NCBI GenBank assembly: GCA_965112735.1
Contig: OZ218950.1
Location: forward strand, 6,634,001-6,698,000
DNA length: 64,000 nt
Direction: 5' to 3'
Source: Phaeosaccion multiseriatum
Taxonomy: Eukaryota; Ochrophyta, other classes
Below are positions 1 to 18,782 of this stretch, in pieces (the stretch's first letter is position 1; each line of letters opens with the position of its first letter). The position numbers and the translations under genes were made by a program. The notes under the pieces were generated by a model, which did not search any database, had not been told where the DNA came from, and saw nothing but the letters and a program-made list of their open reading frames with translations.

Positions 1-1137
1 CTTGTGCGTCACCCTGAGCTGAGCTTCGGAGCTCCTGATCACCAGCAGTGGCACCAACGACAGCAGACTCAGTACCGCTACCCGGTCGCCTCGAGGGCCT
101 ACCCTCTCCACCCGTACCCTCTCCCTAGTGGCCGGAGATCGACCCTCCCCCCTGGGGGACTCCCCCCGGGGGGAGCAGTGCGTGTCGGGCCTTCGCCTGA
201 AGAAGAGGAGCATGAGGAAGAGGAGGAGGAGGAGGAGGAGGAGGAGGAGGAGAGGGGCCATCTCCCCACTGCTGAGCAGCGACACCCTTCCGCCCCCCCC
301 CCCGACTACTACCCACCAACGGGTGGCAAGTATGGTGGCGGTGGTGGCGGCGGTGGTGGAGATGATCCTCCCCCTGGCTACTTTGACGCCAGGGGACGGC
401 ACCAGCATCCGTACCCGTCGGCTTCTGCCCCTCCTCCTCCCCCCTATCAGCCCCAGGCGGAGCAGCAGCAGCAGACGCCTCAGATACGTGTGGTGCTGGA
501 TGGGTCGCACGGTTATCGCGACTCGGTTACGCGGATACGCGAGTACGACCGGCAGCGACGCTTGCAGCAGCAGAGTCAGCGCTTGGAGCAGCAGCTACAG
601 GATGAAAGGCAGACCGTGTTGAGGCTGCAGCAGGAGCAGCAGCAGAGAGAGAAGGAGCAGGAGAAGGAGCAGCAGCGGCAGAGGGAGGAGCAGCAGCAGC
701 AGAGGGAGCGAGACGAGAGGGTACCGCTGCACGGGGGGGTGGGGGTTGGCTGGGCGGGAGGGTGGTCAGGCCAGGGCCGCAGCGGCAGTGGCAGAAGGAG
801 AAGGGGGGGGCGGGGAGGGGACTGGGAGGAGGCAGAGGCGGAGGCTGAGGAGGAGGCTCAGGAGGAGGCTGACTTCCAAGGGAGCTCTTTGCTGTCAGCT
901 CGGAGGCATTTGGAGGCCTTACGCGCAGATCGGCGGCGGCAGTTCATCGAAACCGTGCCTGGCATCCCGCACACACCTGCAGCGGGAGGGGCGGTGTTGT
1001 ATCTGCAGGGGCGGGGTGCCGTGGGGGCCACTTCCTCCTCCTCCTCCTCCTCCCCCGATGGGCGGCGCGAGCGGCTGGAGCAGCTTCGAGCGCTGCGCAG
1101 GCGGCATGAGGACGCTCTTGCTTCATCTGCTTCGTGA
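1..1137 (+). CDS. 3' end of a low-complexity Q/E/G/P-rich protein (partial)
   Basis: The frame is open from the first base of the window and stops at TGA 1135-1137, so only the C-terminal part of the gene is seen. The protein has a short acidic run (residues about 65-85), a Gly-rich run, and a long Gln/Glu/Arg-rich stretch (about 155-240) that looks like a coiled coil. The tail is more ordinary (about 295-377), with repeated charged helices such as ARRHLEALRADRRRQFIE and RRERLEQLRALRRRHEDAL. No domain is recognised. The upstream exons and the start lie outside the window. The competing frame at 128-622 is Arg-rich and low-complexity and looks like a shadow. Confidence 0.55.
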   Translation, partial: LVRHPELSFGAPDHQQWHQRQQTQYRYPVASRAYPLHPYPLPSGRRSTLPPGGLPPGGAVRVGPSPEEEEHEEEEEEEEEEEEERGHLPTAEQRHPSAPPPDYYPPTGGKYGGGGGGGGGDDPPPGYFDARGRHQHPYPSASAPPPPPYQPQAEQQQQTPQIRVVLDGSHGYRDSVTRIREYDRQRRLQQQSQRLEQQLQDERQTVLRLQQEQQQREKEQEKEQQRQREEQQQQRERDERVPLHGGVGVGWAGGWSGQGRSGSGRRRRGGRGGDWEEAEAEAEEEAQEEADFQGSSLLSARRHLEALRADRRRQFIETVPGIPHTPAAGGAVLYLQGRGAVGATSSSSSSSPDGRRERLEQLRALRRRHEDALASSAS

Positions 1138-2003
1138 AGGAGGGGACCGCAACTAGAGGTGCACTCGTATGGCACTGTTATATGTTATAATCCTCCTGAC
1201 TAAGGTTACAGTGTGCACCGGCCATAATCAGGCTGACACGATGTTTCAGTTTTAGTTTCAATTTATCCCTCTTTTTCCACTCACCTTCCTCGCTCCGTGA
1301 CCCTTCCTCCTCCCCACCAAAGGAGAGTGCACAACCGGAGGACCAAAAGACAGCAGGAGAAAATCAGTCTCACGAAAAGGAAGAGGATAGATATAGCTAG
1401 ACTTTGGGCGTCGTCTTTGGGCTCTTCCCCTCCTCTGTTGTTCTTCACGAAACTTGGAACGGCGCTCAGGGGCTGGCGTATCTCGTTCAGCGCTTGAGAG
1501 AAAGCGAAACGCGACTGGGGCCTACGCCAAGAGGACCATTGGGGACTTAAAGAGTCAGGGGGGGGGGCTGCGGAGAAGGAGCATGGTTGGTTCTAAAGGC
1601 TTGGTGAGGCCTGCTTCAGGTAGGTAGCGTGTTCCACCTCCGGTAAAGCACACAACTCAAAACAACGGAGCAGAAAGAGAAGAGAAGAGAAGAGGGGGAG
1701 AGAAGAGGGTGCTGAAGGGTGGAGGGGGGGATGTTAACCCTGCTTCTTGTTTAGTTGTTGCGCTCTCTGAATATTGGAAGGACATAGGTAGTCGCCTTCT
1801 TGAGAAGGGGGAAGGGGGGAAGGGAGGGGGGAATGGGCCGGGAGGGAGGGAAACCTCGTAGCACCACAGCTTTGCTCGTTGGTGCTGAAGATTGGATTGG
1901 ATCGTCTTCCTCTTCCACAATTGATGAACCAACCCTTCCCCGTGCCCTTTGAATCTCCGCTTTCCGCTCTTCCCCTTCAGGCGGAGGTGGAGCGGAGACG
2001 GCA
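1138..2003. other. intergenic region and presumed 5' region of the pseudokinase gene
   Basis: No convincing coding region is seen. The stretch holds a run of nine or more G near 1559-1567 and a GA-rich segment around 1670-1720. A splice-acceptor-like CCCCTTCAG ends at 1980, just upstream of the ATG chosen for the next gene, so an additional 5' exon for that gene cannot be excluded. Confidence 0.4.
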
Positions 2004-4712
<2,709 letters not shown>

Positions 4713-5820
4713 ATTAGCGCAGAGCAGAGCGGTGACCTCCTCTCTATTGGGCTTCAACGCAGGCACAAAGACTTGTGTGGGGTGCCTTCTCTTCTCGGCG
4801 GGCGCTAGCGGCAATCGCCAAGGAGCAGCGGCAGTAGCGGTGCCGCTACTCCTTGGCGGACAAAATCGGATGCGGGACACAGACTGAGCCTTGGAGCCGT
4901 TGTCCGTCCCTCTGCTGCCGCTACTGCTGCTGCCGCTGCTCCTTGCCGATTGCCCGGTCCATCAACTGCTTCTATACGCGGCTTATTCGAGCCGTAAGAC
5001 CGCTGGGGGCGCCCACTGAGCGACCCGACGACGACCCTGTCTGTCTACCTGTTCTGTGTGTCTGTCTGTTTGTCTGTCCGGCATGCCCCTCACCCTCCAC
5101 ATCTCCACGACGGCTCCACCCCTACTCGAGAGCTCTTTGAAGGACGACGTGGCAGGGGATGGATGGGTGGCCGGAGTAGTGGCAAACAAAGCTGAAGTAA
5201 GAAAAAGTACTTCGTACACAATTATACTTGGGTATTAAGGGGGTTCCATTTATGTAGGGTAGGATCCTTTCTGGGGGAGAAGGGAGGACAATTTTGTGTA
5301 TTCATGCACACCTGTTTCTGTGGCTACAGTAGTATTTATATTTATATTTATTTATATAAAATGGTGGAGAGATGGCATCTTTGCTGTATGGCTTTTGCAA
5401 TTGGCATGCATGTATGGCGCTGAGTCTTATCCCTCGAGTACCGTCCAGTTCTTTCAAGACGGATGCAATTTTTACTCCCTTTCTTCTCTCCACCTTTAAG
5501 TATCCCTTTTTTCTCTTTTTTCTTTTTTCTTTTCTCTTCTCATACTTACACATGTCAAAACAAAAATCTCTCCTGCTACGTTGTACCTACTCCGACCGGG
5601 TAGGGAGCAAGGCACATAGCGAGTCAAGGCTCTCCCTCGCTCCCTCGCTCCCTCCCTCTTTCTCTCGTCCCCCCCCCCTCCCTCCCTCCCTCCCTCTCTC
5701 TCTCTCTCTCTCTCTCGTTTCTTCCCTCCCTCTCTCCCTCCCTCCCCCTCTCCATGTGTTTCTCTCTCGTTGCCTCCATACAGTAGTCCCTCCAGGATGG
5801 AGCTTCTCCTCTATACTTTC
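4713..5820. other. intergenic region between convergent genes
   Basis: 3' flank of the pseudokinase-RING gene and of the cyclin gene, which converge here. It starts with a set of overlapping inverted repeats (4812-4952), continues through AT-richer sequence around 5280-5400 and ends in CT-rich simple sequence (5630-5760). No gene recognised. Confidence 0.5.
4814..4950. repeat. one arm with two alternative inverted partners
   Basis: The 20 bases at 4814-4833 are complementary, 18 of 20, to 4841-4860 and, 19 of 20, to 4931-4950. A transcript of this 3' flank could therefore fold into either of two mutually exclusive hairpins. It lies about 100-240 bases past the stop of the pseudokinase-RING gene, so it may sit in its 3' UTR. 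Confidence 0.6.
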
Positions 5821-11053
<5,233 letters not shown>

Positions 11054-11382
11054 CCTTTCAATCTCTCCTTTGAGTATCCTCTGGCGCTGAAAGAAAGGCA
11101 AATGTACAGCCAAGGACAGGAAAGGAAATAAATGAAAGGCAGTGAAGAAAGGTGCTTCATCCAACTCTAACGTACGAAGTATCTCCACACTCTGTGTAGG
11201 GAGAGGGGTTTGTCTTCTTAAAGGGGGGTCATTTTTTTTTTTCCGTTCCGGCCGCTCAGGAAATCTGGCGACGCTTGAAGAATCAACACGTCAACATCCA
11301 ACGTCTTGACCTCCCGAATATATTTGACCTCCCGAATCCCCCTCTCCTAAAACCCTAAGAAGTCAGCTTACTCACAGTTCTT
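11054..11382. promoter_or_regulatory. divergent intergenic region, cyclin Y-like / Ric8
   Basis: About 330 bases separate two outward-facing start codons, so both promoters must be here or in the first exons. It contains a run of ten or more T at 11231-11242 and a CCCGAATATATTTGACCTCCCGAAT segment with a repeated TTGACCTCCCGAAT word at 11308-11337. No core promoter element can be assigned. Confidence 0.4.
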
Positions 11383-13287
11383 ATGGTTCAGCCAAAGGAT
11401 GAATCACACTCTGGCCTGATGGAGGATCTGCTTGTCGAGCTCGCAACCTGCAAGTCAAAGGATGAGTCGCACTCTCGCCTGGTGGAGAAGCTGGCCGGCT
11501 TCGTTGCTGCACACGAAAGTGAGTTGTCAACGTGTCGCAGTTCAGTTCATTCTGGAGCGCAGATTGCATAATGATGGGGAGATTTTGGGCCAGGGATTGG
11601 AGGACGATGAGAAGCAGGGTGGGACGGGGATGGGGGCGCACGCGCTCTCTCTCGCTTCCTTTCTACGCCGAGTGCCGAGGCACCGCAGTCTGGCTCTGGG
11701 CCGTGGAGCTTTTATAACCCCTCTTCCTGCTGTAGAAGCTACGGGGACTTAATCACCCTTCCCGCAACCCCCCCAAGAGCGCCCTCACCCACACCCATCC
11801 CTCTCTCGCATCGCAGAGGAGTGGGCAGTCGCGGCCCTCTATGGCGCGGCTACGAAGCGTCAGCTCATCGAGGGCTTACTAAAGCTGCTCAAGCCTCGCT
11901 TAGAGCAGTGCCGGAAAGAGGAGCAGGAGCAGCAGCAGGATCAACAGGGGGAAGGCAGCGATGCACAAGCGCCAGATACGTCGACAGGTGTGTGGGCACG
12001 CGTCCAACTGGCGAGGAGGCAGGACGGCCTTCTGCTGTAGGTCTGCAGCTTCTCTCATGTAGCCAGTGCCCCACCCTCGGACAATCACAGATTAGTGGAT
12101 GGATGGGCGCTTATTTTGGAGAAGCCTACGCTCTGGTTGGCCCTCTGTCTCTCCTTGCCACCTCCCGTCAAATCCACAGCCCTATTTATCTCACTGCCTC
12201 GGCTCTCTGCATGCACTTCCCATGGTGGCCCGCTTTCTCTCCTCGTCGCCGTGTGGCAACAGCAGTAGCAGCAGCAGAAGCAACGTGGACGTCCAAGTGG
12301 GGTCCCTCTGTGGAGGCCCAAGCAATGTGCTGCATTCGCATCCTGCTAAGGGAGCAGGAGGAGCTTCGCCTCCTCCGCGCCCAGGACGCTCTCAAAGTGT
12401 ACCTACATGCCTCACAGGAGGGGCGGGCAGTTGCGGACGGAGGCCCACGGGGGGAGAGAGGAGGAGGGGAGAGAGGAGGAGAGGGCGGCGGGTTCGATGT
12501 GGCGGTGCGCGGCTTGCAGTGTCTGGTCAACGCCCTGCACAACAACGCGGAGGGCAAGGCGACTTTCGTCAAGATGAGAGGAGTGGAGGCGCTGGTGGCA
12601 CTGCTTCAGGTGTGTGTGTGTGTGTGTGTGTGTGATGCTTGGGCTATGTTGTGGGACCGAAGGTAGTCATATCTTTCATTGCGGTTCCTCTTCTCGATCG
12701 ATGTGTCTCGCTTCCCAAGGAAGTACCCACCACCTGTGAGAGGCTTTCTTATGGGGCCAGGCTCCCTGTTGTCCTCCCCCACTACCGCCTTCTTCTTCTC
12801 CTCCACTACCACCTTCTTCTTCTCCTCCACTACCACCTTCTTCTTCTCCTCCACTACCACCTTCTTCTTCTCCTCCACTACCACCTTCTTCTCCTCCTTC
12901 TGGTGTGGGGTGCTTCCGAGCCGCCCATCCCTCCCTCTTTCTCCCTTTCTCCTCGTCTCTCTCTCTCTCTCTCTCTCTCTGTCTGTCTCTTTACTTCTCT
13001 CTCTCCGTCTCTCTATGCATGTGTGTTTTTGTGTGCATGCGGACCCATGTCTCGCTCTTCCCTTCCTCCCTCCTCTGTCTTTGATCTGCCAGGCGGAGCG
13101 GCCAGCGTCAGTATGCAGCTTCGCCACCCGCAATCTGTATCAGCTCCTCGCCACCACTCCCTCTGTGTACAAACGACTCATCAATGGCGACGGCTCTGAT
13201 TCAAAGCCCCAACTGTTAAGGTGCTTCATCGCCACTCTCGCCTGGTGTGTGCGAAGTACAGCGAACGGGTCGCTACCCGTACCACCA

Positions 13288-13336
<49 letters not shown>

Positions 13337-13618
13337 GAGGAGGAGGAGGAAGAGGGGCAGGGTCTTGTACTAGACCCTCTTTTTGTAACTGCCCGGCAAA
13401 GATCTCGCTGGCGGATCAGATCTTGAAGGTCCTCTACTTTATTGGTAGCGAAGTGGCCAAGCAGGGCAACGCCCGAGGGGGAGAGAGGGGGGAGGAGGGC
13501 GACTCAACGGGGTTGGCAAGGGTACTTGATGACCGATTAGCAGAAAGGTGGGTGAGGAGGGGGGGGGGGGGAGAGGGAGGGAGGGAGGGAGGGAAGGAGG
13601 GAGAGAGAGAGAACGAGA

Positions 13619-13649
<31 letters not shown>

Positions 13650-14795
13650 GAGGAGGACGAGCAGGAGGAGCTAGACCCTGACTCTAGCCCTGAACCCCTA
13701 ACCCTTGAACCCTAACCCTGATCCACAGCCTGGGGCAAATCCTCGTGGAAATGCTAAACCTGGAGAATCGAACCCGCGCCGTGTATGAGGTGAAGCTGCT
13801 TGTGGTGAACCTGCTCATGTTCATGCCTGCAGCGTTCTCGCTGGTGCTGCTCAAGGGAGGAGGGGTGGAGCGCCTCGTCGAGATACTCGACTTGCAGCTG
13901 CTTGAGATGGAGTACGAAAACGGGTGAGTGAGGAGGAGGGGGAAGGGGCGGATGAAGGGAGGGAGGGAGGAAGAGAGGGAGGAGGGAGGAAGGGAGGGAG
14001 GGTCTTGTTGCCTCTTTGTGTGTGTTTGTGTGAAACTCGCTCAGGTTGGCATGACCTTGAAAGAACCACAGAAGAAAAGAGGGGCAGAGCGAGCACATCT
14101 GTGCCGAATGTTCCATCCCCATCTCCCTCCCCCCCCCCCTTCATCCCCTTCCCTTCCACCGCCCCCTCCCCCTTCCCCTCCTCCCGCCTGTGGTGCCTCC
14201 TCTGCCTTTCTGTAAATGTGTTGTGCTCCTCACTTCCAGCAACCCTTCAACAGGCCTAACACCGCTGCTCATCGTCCTGACCACCATCGCCAAAGCCATG
14301 CCCTCCACCAAACGAGCCATCAAGGAGGCCATCTTCCCTCCTGCCGCCGACGCGGTGTGGAAGGCCCGCATTGAGGCTGAGGAGGCGACCTCAGCTGCGG
14401 CAGATGGTGATACAGAGTCAGCAGCAGCAGGAGGAGGAGGAGGAGCAGGAGGAGGAGGAGGAGGAGGAGGAGGAGGAGGAGGAGGAGGAGGAGGAGGAGG
14501 AGGAGGAGGAGGAGGAGGTGGGGTTCCGAGTGGACAAGCAAGCGCAGTGTCGTATGGCGGGTCACTGCCGGGTGCTTTGAAGGACGACAAACGTATGCAC
14601 CCTGTCGACGCACCGGCGTACTCGCTACGCGCTCGACTGATTGCTCGCATGACCTCGATTGAGACCACCTCCAAGCGTTACGTCAGCGAGTTGCTGTTTA
14701 GCTTGTGTGATAGCGAGGATGAGTTTGTGCTGCGGTGCGGCTTTGGTAACGCCATCTTCTTCCTTCGCCTCAAGACTCTCAATTTCATGGGCTGA
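11383..14795 (+). CDS. Ric8/synembryn-like G-alpha chaperone
   Basis: Six exons: 11383-11518, 11817-11987, 12278-12609, 13093-13547, 13729-13923, 14240-14795; about 614 residues, phases agreeing at every junction. The protein is an alpha-helical armadillo-like solenoid. GLQCLVNALHNNAEGK and LKVLYFIGSEVAKQ fit the middle of the fold. The C-terminal exon (TPLLIVLTTIAKAM; RLIARMTSIETTSKRY; ELLFSLCDSEDEFVLR; GFGNAIFFL) resembles the end of Ric8, where family members read FLFVLCxE then TGYGNAAGLL. Ric8 proteins fold and stabilise G-alpha subunits and act as their nucleotide exchange factor at membranes. A poly-Gly block (about 40 residues) interrupts the last exon. The acceptor of exon 3 lies in a CAGCAG run, so one or two residues there are uncertain. 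Confidence 0.68.
12781..12897. repeat. 24-nt minisatellite in a Ric8 intron
   Basis: About five copies of a 24-base pyrimidine-rich unit (CCACTACCACCTTCTTCTTC plus TCCT) in the intron between exons 3 and 4. Confidence 0.85.
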
Positions 14796-14932
14796 AGGAG
14801 GGAGGGAGGGAGGGAAGGAAGGAGGGAGGGAGGGAGGAGGAGGGAGGGAGGGAGAAGGAGGGAGGGAGGAGGAGGGAGGGAGGAGGAGGGAGGGAGGGAG
14901 GGAGGGAGGGAGGAGGAGGGAGGGAGGGAGGG
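14790..14932. repeat. GGGA/GGA simple repeat
   Basis: Purine-only tract starting just after the Ric8 stop codon, probably in its 3' UTR. It is followed by four copies of a CACTGACACT-like 10-base unit at 14957-14992. Confidence 0.9.
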
Positions 14933-15375
14933 GGCACAGAGAACTCTTGTGGGGCTGACACTCACTGACACTCACTGACACTCACTGACATTCACCATTT
15001 CAGCAGGCAGGCAAGGCAAGTTCCCGCCCTCTCTTACGATGGTAAAAACAAGTTTCAAAGGTCTCCTCTGCGGGACGAAAGACATACATCATATTGCCAC
15101 ATCATACTAGTACGTACGGTCATCACACACAATTTTAGTTTTAGCCTGCGTTGCGGGGGTCTCTCCCTCCCGTCCGATGATTCCCCGAGAGAGAGAGAGA
15201 GAGAGAGACGCGGCTACGAACGAAGAGTAGCGAAGGAGGGGGGGCGTTCTTCGCTACGCTTCGAGCCTTGCGGCTGTGCTGTTGCTACTGCTACTGTTGG
15301 TGCAGGTCATTGTTGCTCATTGTTGCATACATACACACACCCACACATACACACACACATACGCGTCGGACTCAT
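14796..15375. other. intergenic region between convergent genes
   Basis: Besides the purine tract there is an AT-richer stretch (15040-15140), a GA run (15189-15208), a small imperfect hairpin near 15219-15265 (CGAAGAGTAGCGAA pairing with TTCGCTACGCTTCG) and CA repeats (15330-15360). No gene seen. Confidence 0.4.
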
Positions 15376-17308
15376 TCATCCCTTCGAAAGCAAGTTGGCG
15401 ATCTGCTCGCTTTGCATGCTCCGCTGAGGGGCAGAGGGCTTGCAGCGAGCATTGCCACATTGCCAATGCCTCTCCACCCGCACGATGAGCTCTCCTCCCT
15501 GAATCACTCCCTGTACCCTGCCGCCCCTCTTCTTCACACCGGGGAAGGATCTCCAATCTCCGCCGCACTTTGCACAAAACAACCCTCCTTTGTATCCGTG
15601 CTCGGCGGCGTCAACCAAAAGGCCTTCGTAGGAGTTTCCTCGGCCGCTCTTTCTTCTCTGCTTGTTGTTCTTCCCACTGTCCCCCACCCCTCCCACCCCT
15701 CCTCCTCCTCCTCCTCCTCCTCCTCCTCCTCCTCCTCCTCCTCCTCCTGTATCACCAACTGCTGCTGCTGCTGCTGCTGCTGCGTTGGGGCGAGGAGGGG
15801 GAGCAGCGGCTTCTTCTGAGAGAGAACAGCAACAAGGGCGGGGTGGACAAATAACGTGTACCGTGTCAGGACTTGGGGGGGGGGGGGGGGACACAAGGGT
15901 TGCATTTCTTTACAGGGCCGTCACGGGGGTCGGCGTACATCAATTAGATGAAACGGTTCCAATCAATTCAATCTTGCCAGAACGGAATGGATGCCAGCTC
16001 TACGCTGTTCATGCCCACCTTGGCCAAGGGTCTGCAGTGGTTTGAAGAAAAGGGGAGACACCGACACAGACTCTTCTCCCTCGTCAAAGGCCTCCGCCCC
16101 CACAACTCACCTCCGTCGCTGCTTCCCCCCGCGTCCTCCGTGGTGTGCTCATCAGGCTCCACCCCCTCCCTTTCCTCTCGCATGAGGGCCCCCTCCTCGA
16201 AAGCTTCAATGCTCTCATCGTCGCTGTTGCCCACCTCCTCTATCTCCTCCACCTCCTCCATCTCCTCCATCTCCTCCAGCTCCTCCCCCTCCTCCTCCTG
16301 CTGCTGCTCCTGTTGCTGTTGCTGCGCGTTATCGAGGAAGAAGCCGTTCCTCTCGTTATAGTAGGCTGCTGCTGCTGCCGCTTCCGCTGCTTCCTGTCCG
16401 GGAACATGGCCAAATGAAAGTCTCGTAATGTCGCCTCCTTCCTGCACCTCGACACCGCGTTGCACAAGTGGTGACGAGAGGGAGGCATCACCCCTGACCT
16501 TCTTCCCCTTCCCCGCTGCCCCTCGCCCCCGCCCCCTCTCCTCCTCCTCCTCCTCCTCCTCCTCCTCCTCCTCCTCCTCCTCCTCCTCCTCCTCCTTCTC
16601 CTTCTCCTCCTCCTCCTCGCCTCTCTCCGACCTCTTGCGCCTCGCATCAACTCCAGCCCCACTCATGGCCGTTGCCGGGCGCTTGGCTGACGCCCCCCAA
16701 CTGCTGCTGCTCCTGCTGCTGCCGCCACCGCTGCCCAGGTCATCCATGTCATGGTCCTTGTATAACCGCCGCCGCCGCCGCCGCCGCCCTTGGAGCTGCT
16801 GTTGCTCCTGCTCCTGCTCTTCCGCCAGCTGCCGCTCAGTCTCCTCCAATGCTTGCCAGTGTGATGCACACACGCCCCCCATCTTTGCGAGCCTGGAGCA
16901 ATTGTCTACACTGCATATGGTCTTCTTACCTGCCCCGTCTTTCTGCTTGGGGGACTTGGGCCTGACTTCGCGAAGGCCAGCCACAGCGACCGTCCCCTTG
17001 TAACCTTCCTCCCTGGTTTCATCCCGTGCCTGGGCGTGGCGGATGCAGGTTCCTCCCACAACGCGCCCCTTGTCACACCCCTCAACAGAGCATAGCTTTG
17101 GGTCCCCGTCGACTTTGTGGGCAACAGGTGACCCACTTCGTGCCTTGGAATGGCGGATGCAGGTACCTCCTGTTACTCGTCCCTTTTCGCACCCATCCAC
17201 TTCGCACCTCTTCCGGAGCGCACCATGGGAAATGCACACGCCCGAGTTGATTCTCTGCTTTGTGCAACCCTCAATACTGCAGATACGAGAGGGTGGGATC
17301 CTTCGCAT
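15376..17308 (-). CDS. CxxxGC-repeat (WRKY19-like repeat) protein, copy 1
   Basis: Exon 1 is 17308-16111, ending GACGGAG|GTGAGT; a second exon begins at 15871 after a poly-C-AAG acceptor. The N terminus carries four modules of the form CSxEGCxKxRxxGGxCxxH (residues about 9-160), a Cys/His repeat known from algal and oomycete proteins and from the N-terminal repeats of plant WRKY19-type proteins. They are probably small zinc-binding modules. Poly-Arg, poly-Glu and poly-Gln blocks follow. The second exon is ambiguous: the spliced phase gives a frame ending at 15534 (LTRYTLFVHPALVAVLSQKK), while another open frame down to 15376 looks at least as protein-like (GGLFCAKCGGDWRSFP; HWQCGNARCK). If exon 1 is not spliced it stops at 15968 (446 residues). 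Confidence 0.6.
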
Positions 17309-18782
17309 CCTGTCTTTTTATCTCTTACCTAGCTACAGGGACTATGGTGACGAGCGAGAGAGAGAGGAGGATCAAATTAGGAGGAGGAGAGAGAGAGGGA
17401 AAGAGGGGGGGATGTGGTTTAGTGGGGGGGGGGAGAAAGGGCGGGGTATATATAGGGTGTAAGTAGACGGAAAGGGCGGGGTTAGCTAGGGGGCAGATGA
17501 TGAGAAGATCACGGAAAGGGAGAGGAGAAAAAGACCAGAGCTCCGTACCTAGAGATCCACAGTGCGCTCGAGACGGGTGTTGGAGAGTGTGAAGCCTCTG
17601 CACGCAAGACGGCTATCCTCCTCCTCCTCTTAATAAACGATAGTTGAGGGGGAGGCGGAGGGTGTTTTCCAATACGTAAGCGTACGTAAGGATATGATCC
17701 TTGTCAATTGTCACGCCCTGCGCTTGACCCCGCCTTTCACACTTTGTCTCAAGATGCTGCCCTTGCCCTTCCTCATAAGTGAGTCTGCTGTCCAAGTAAT
17801 GTTATGATGCTGAGATATGAAGGCTGAGAAACGAAGTTTCCCAAAGGGTTTAGAGTGGGAGAGGCCCTAGCAACAGGCCAGCCAGGGCCCAGCAGAGGAA
17901 TCCTCGGCCCTCTAGGCCAGGATCCAGTAGAGGTCTAGGCTAGAGGTCCTGCGCCCCCCCTGGGCCTAGGCCAGGGCCTGGGGCTCCTTTAGGCCGGCCG
18001 AATTTCGCCTCTAGGCCTGCGCCAATAGGCCGGTCTAGGCCGAGAGGTGATACTAGTAGACTACAAGTTTACTAGAAGTACATTTTTTTATACTACGAAG
18101 AACGATTGCAAGGCTGCGAACTGTTGTATGTGTGTGTGTTTGTGCACGTGCGTACATGTGTGTGCCTTACGCGCTACCCCTGCGAGCATTCTACACTCCC
18201 CCTGCCCCCCCCCCCCCCCCCCGGTTGGTCGAGACACGCACACAAGCATGCTCCCCGCCCAACCCCACCCCCGAGCAGCAAAGTGGCACTACCGGTGTCG
18301 ACCACACCAAAAAGACGAGAGCTGAGCACCCCCCCCTCCCCCCCAAACCCAACTCAATATAGGAGACAGAGGAAGAGGCCTGCCAACAATTTCCCCACAC
18401 CCCAGTCCCTCTCCCCGCCCGCCGCCCAGCGAGGTGTGTGGCGTTTGTGGCCGTGTTGTTCGGTCCACTCGCCTCCTCCCAATCGTATAGGCAGCCTCCG
18501 TCCGAGGCGAGTAAGTACTTTTGTAAGCAGCCTCAACAAGACAAAAACACAACGCTGATCCATCCGCTCTTGTGGCTGCCCGGTTTCCATCCAACCCGCC
18601 AACCAAGCTGCCATAAAAACACCGTAGCCCCTGACATCGCCTCCATTCCTCCCCACCCCCCAGCCCCTCTCGCCCACACCGCGTATCAATCAAATCAGTC
18701 AGGTGGGCAGACCGGCAGGCAGAAAGGCAGACAGGCAGACAGGCAGGCAGGAAGGCAGCCCCCCCTCAGCCTCAGATGCTCA
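17309..18782. other. intergenic region between two CxxxGC-repeat genes
   Basis: 5' flank of copy 1 and 3' flank of copy 2. It holds a G-rich tract (17390-17450), an AGGCC/CTAGGCC-rich block (17860-18045), a poly-C run of about 16 at 18206-18222, CT/CCCC-rich sequence and a GGCAGACA-type repeat (18706-18760). Open frames here are compositionally biased and no gene is recognised. Confidence 0.4.
17860..18045. repeat. degenerate GGCCTAG/AGGCC cluster
   Basis: The self-complementary words AGGCCT, TAGGCC and GGCCTAGGCC occur at least ten times in under 190 bases, giving many nested short palindromes. Confidence 0.7.
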
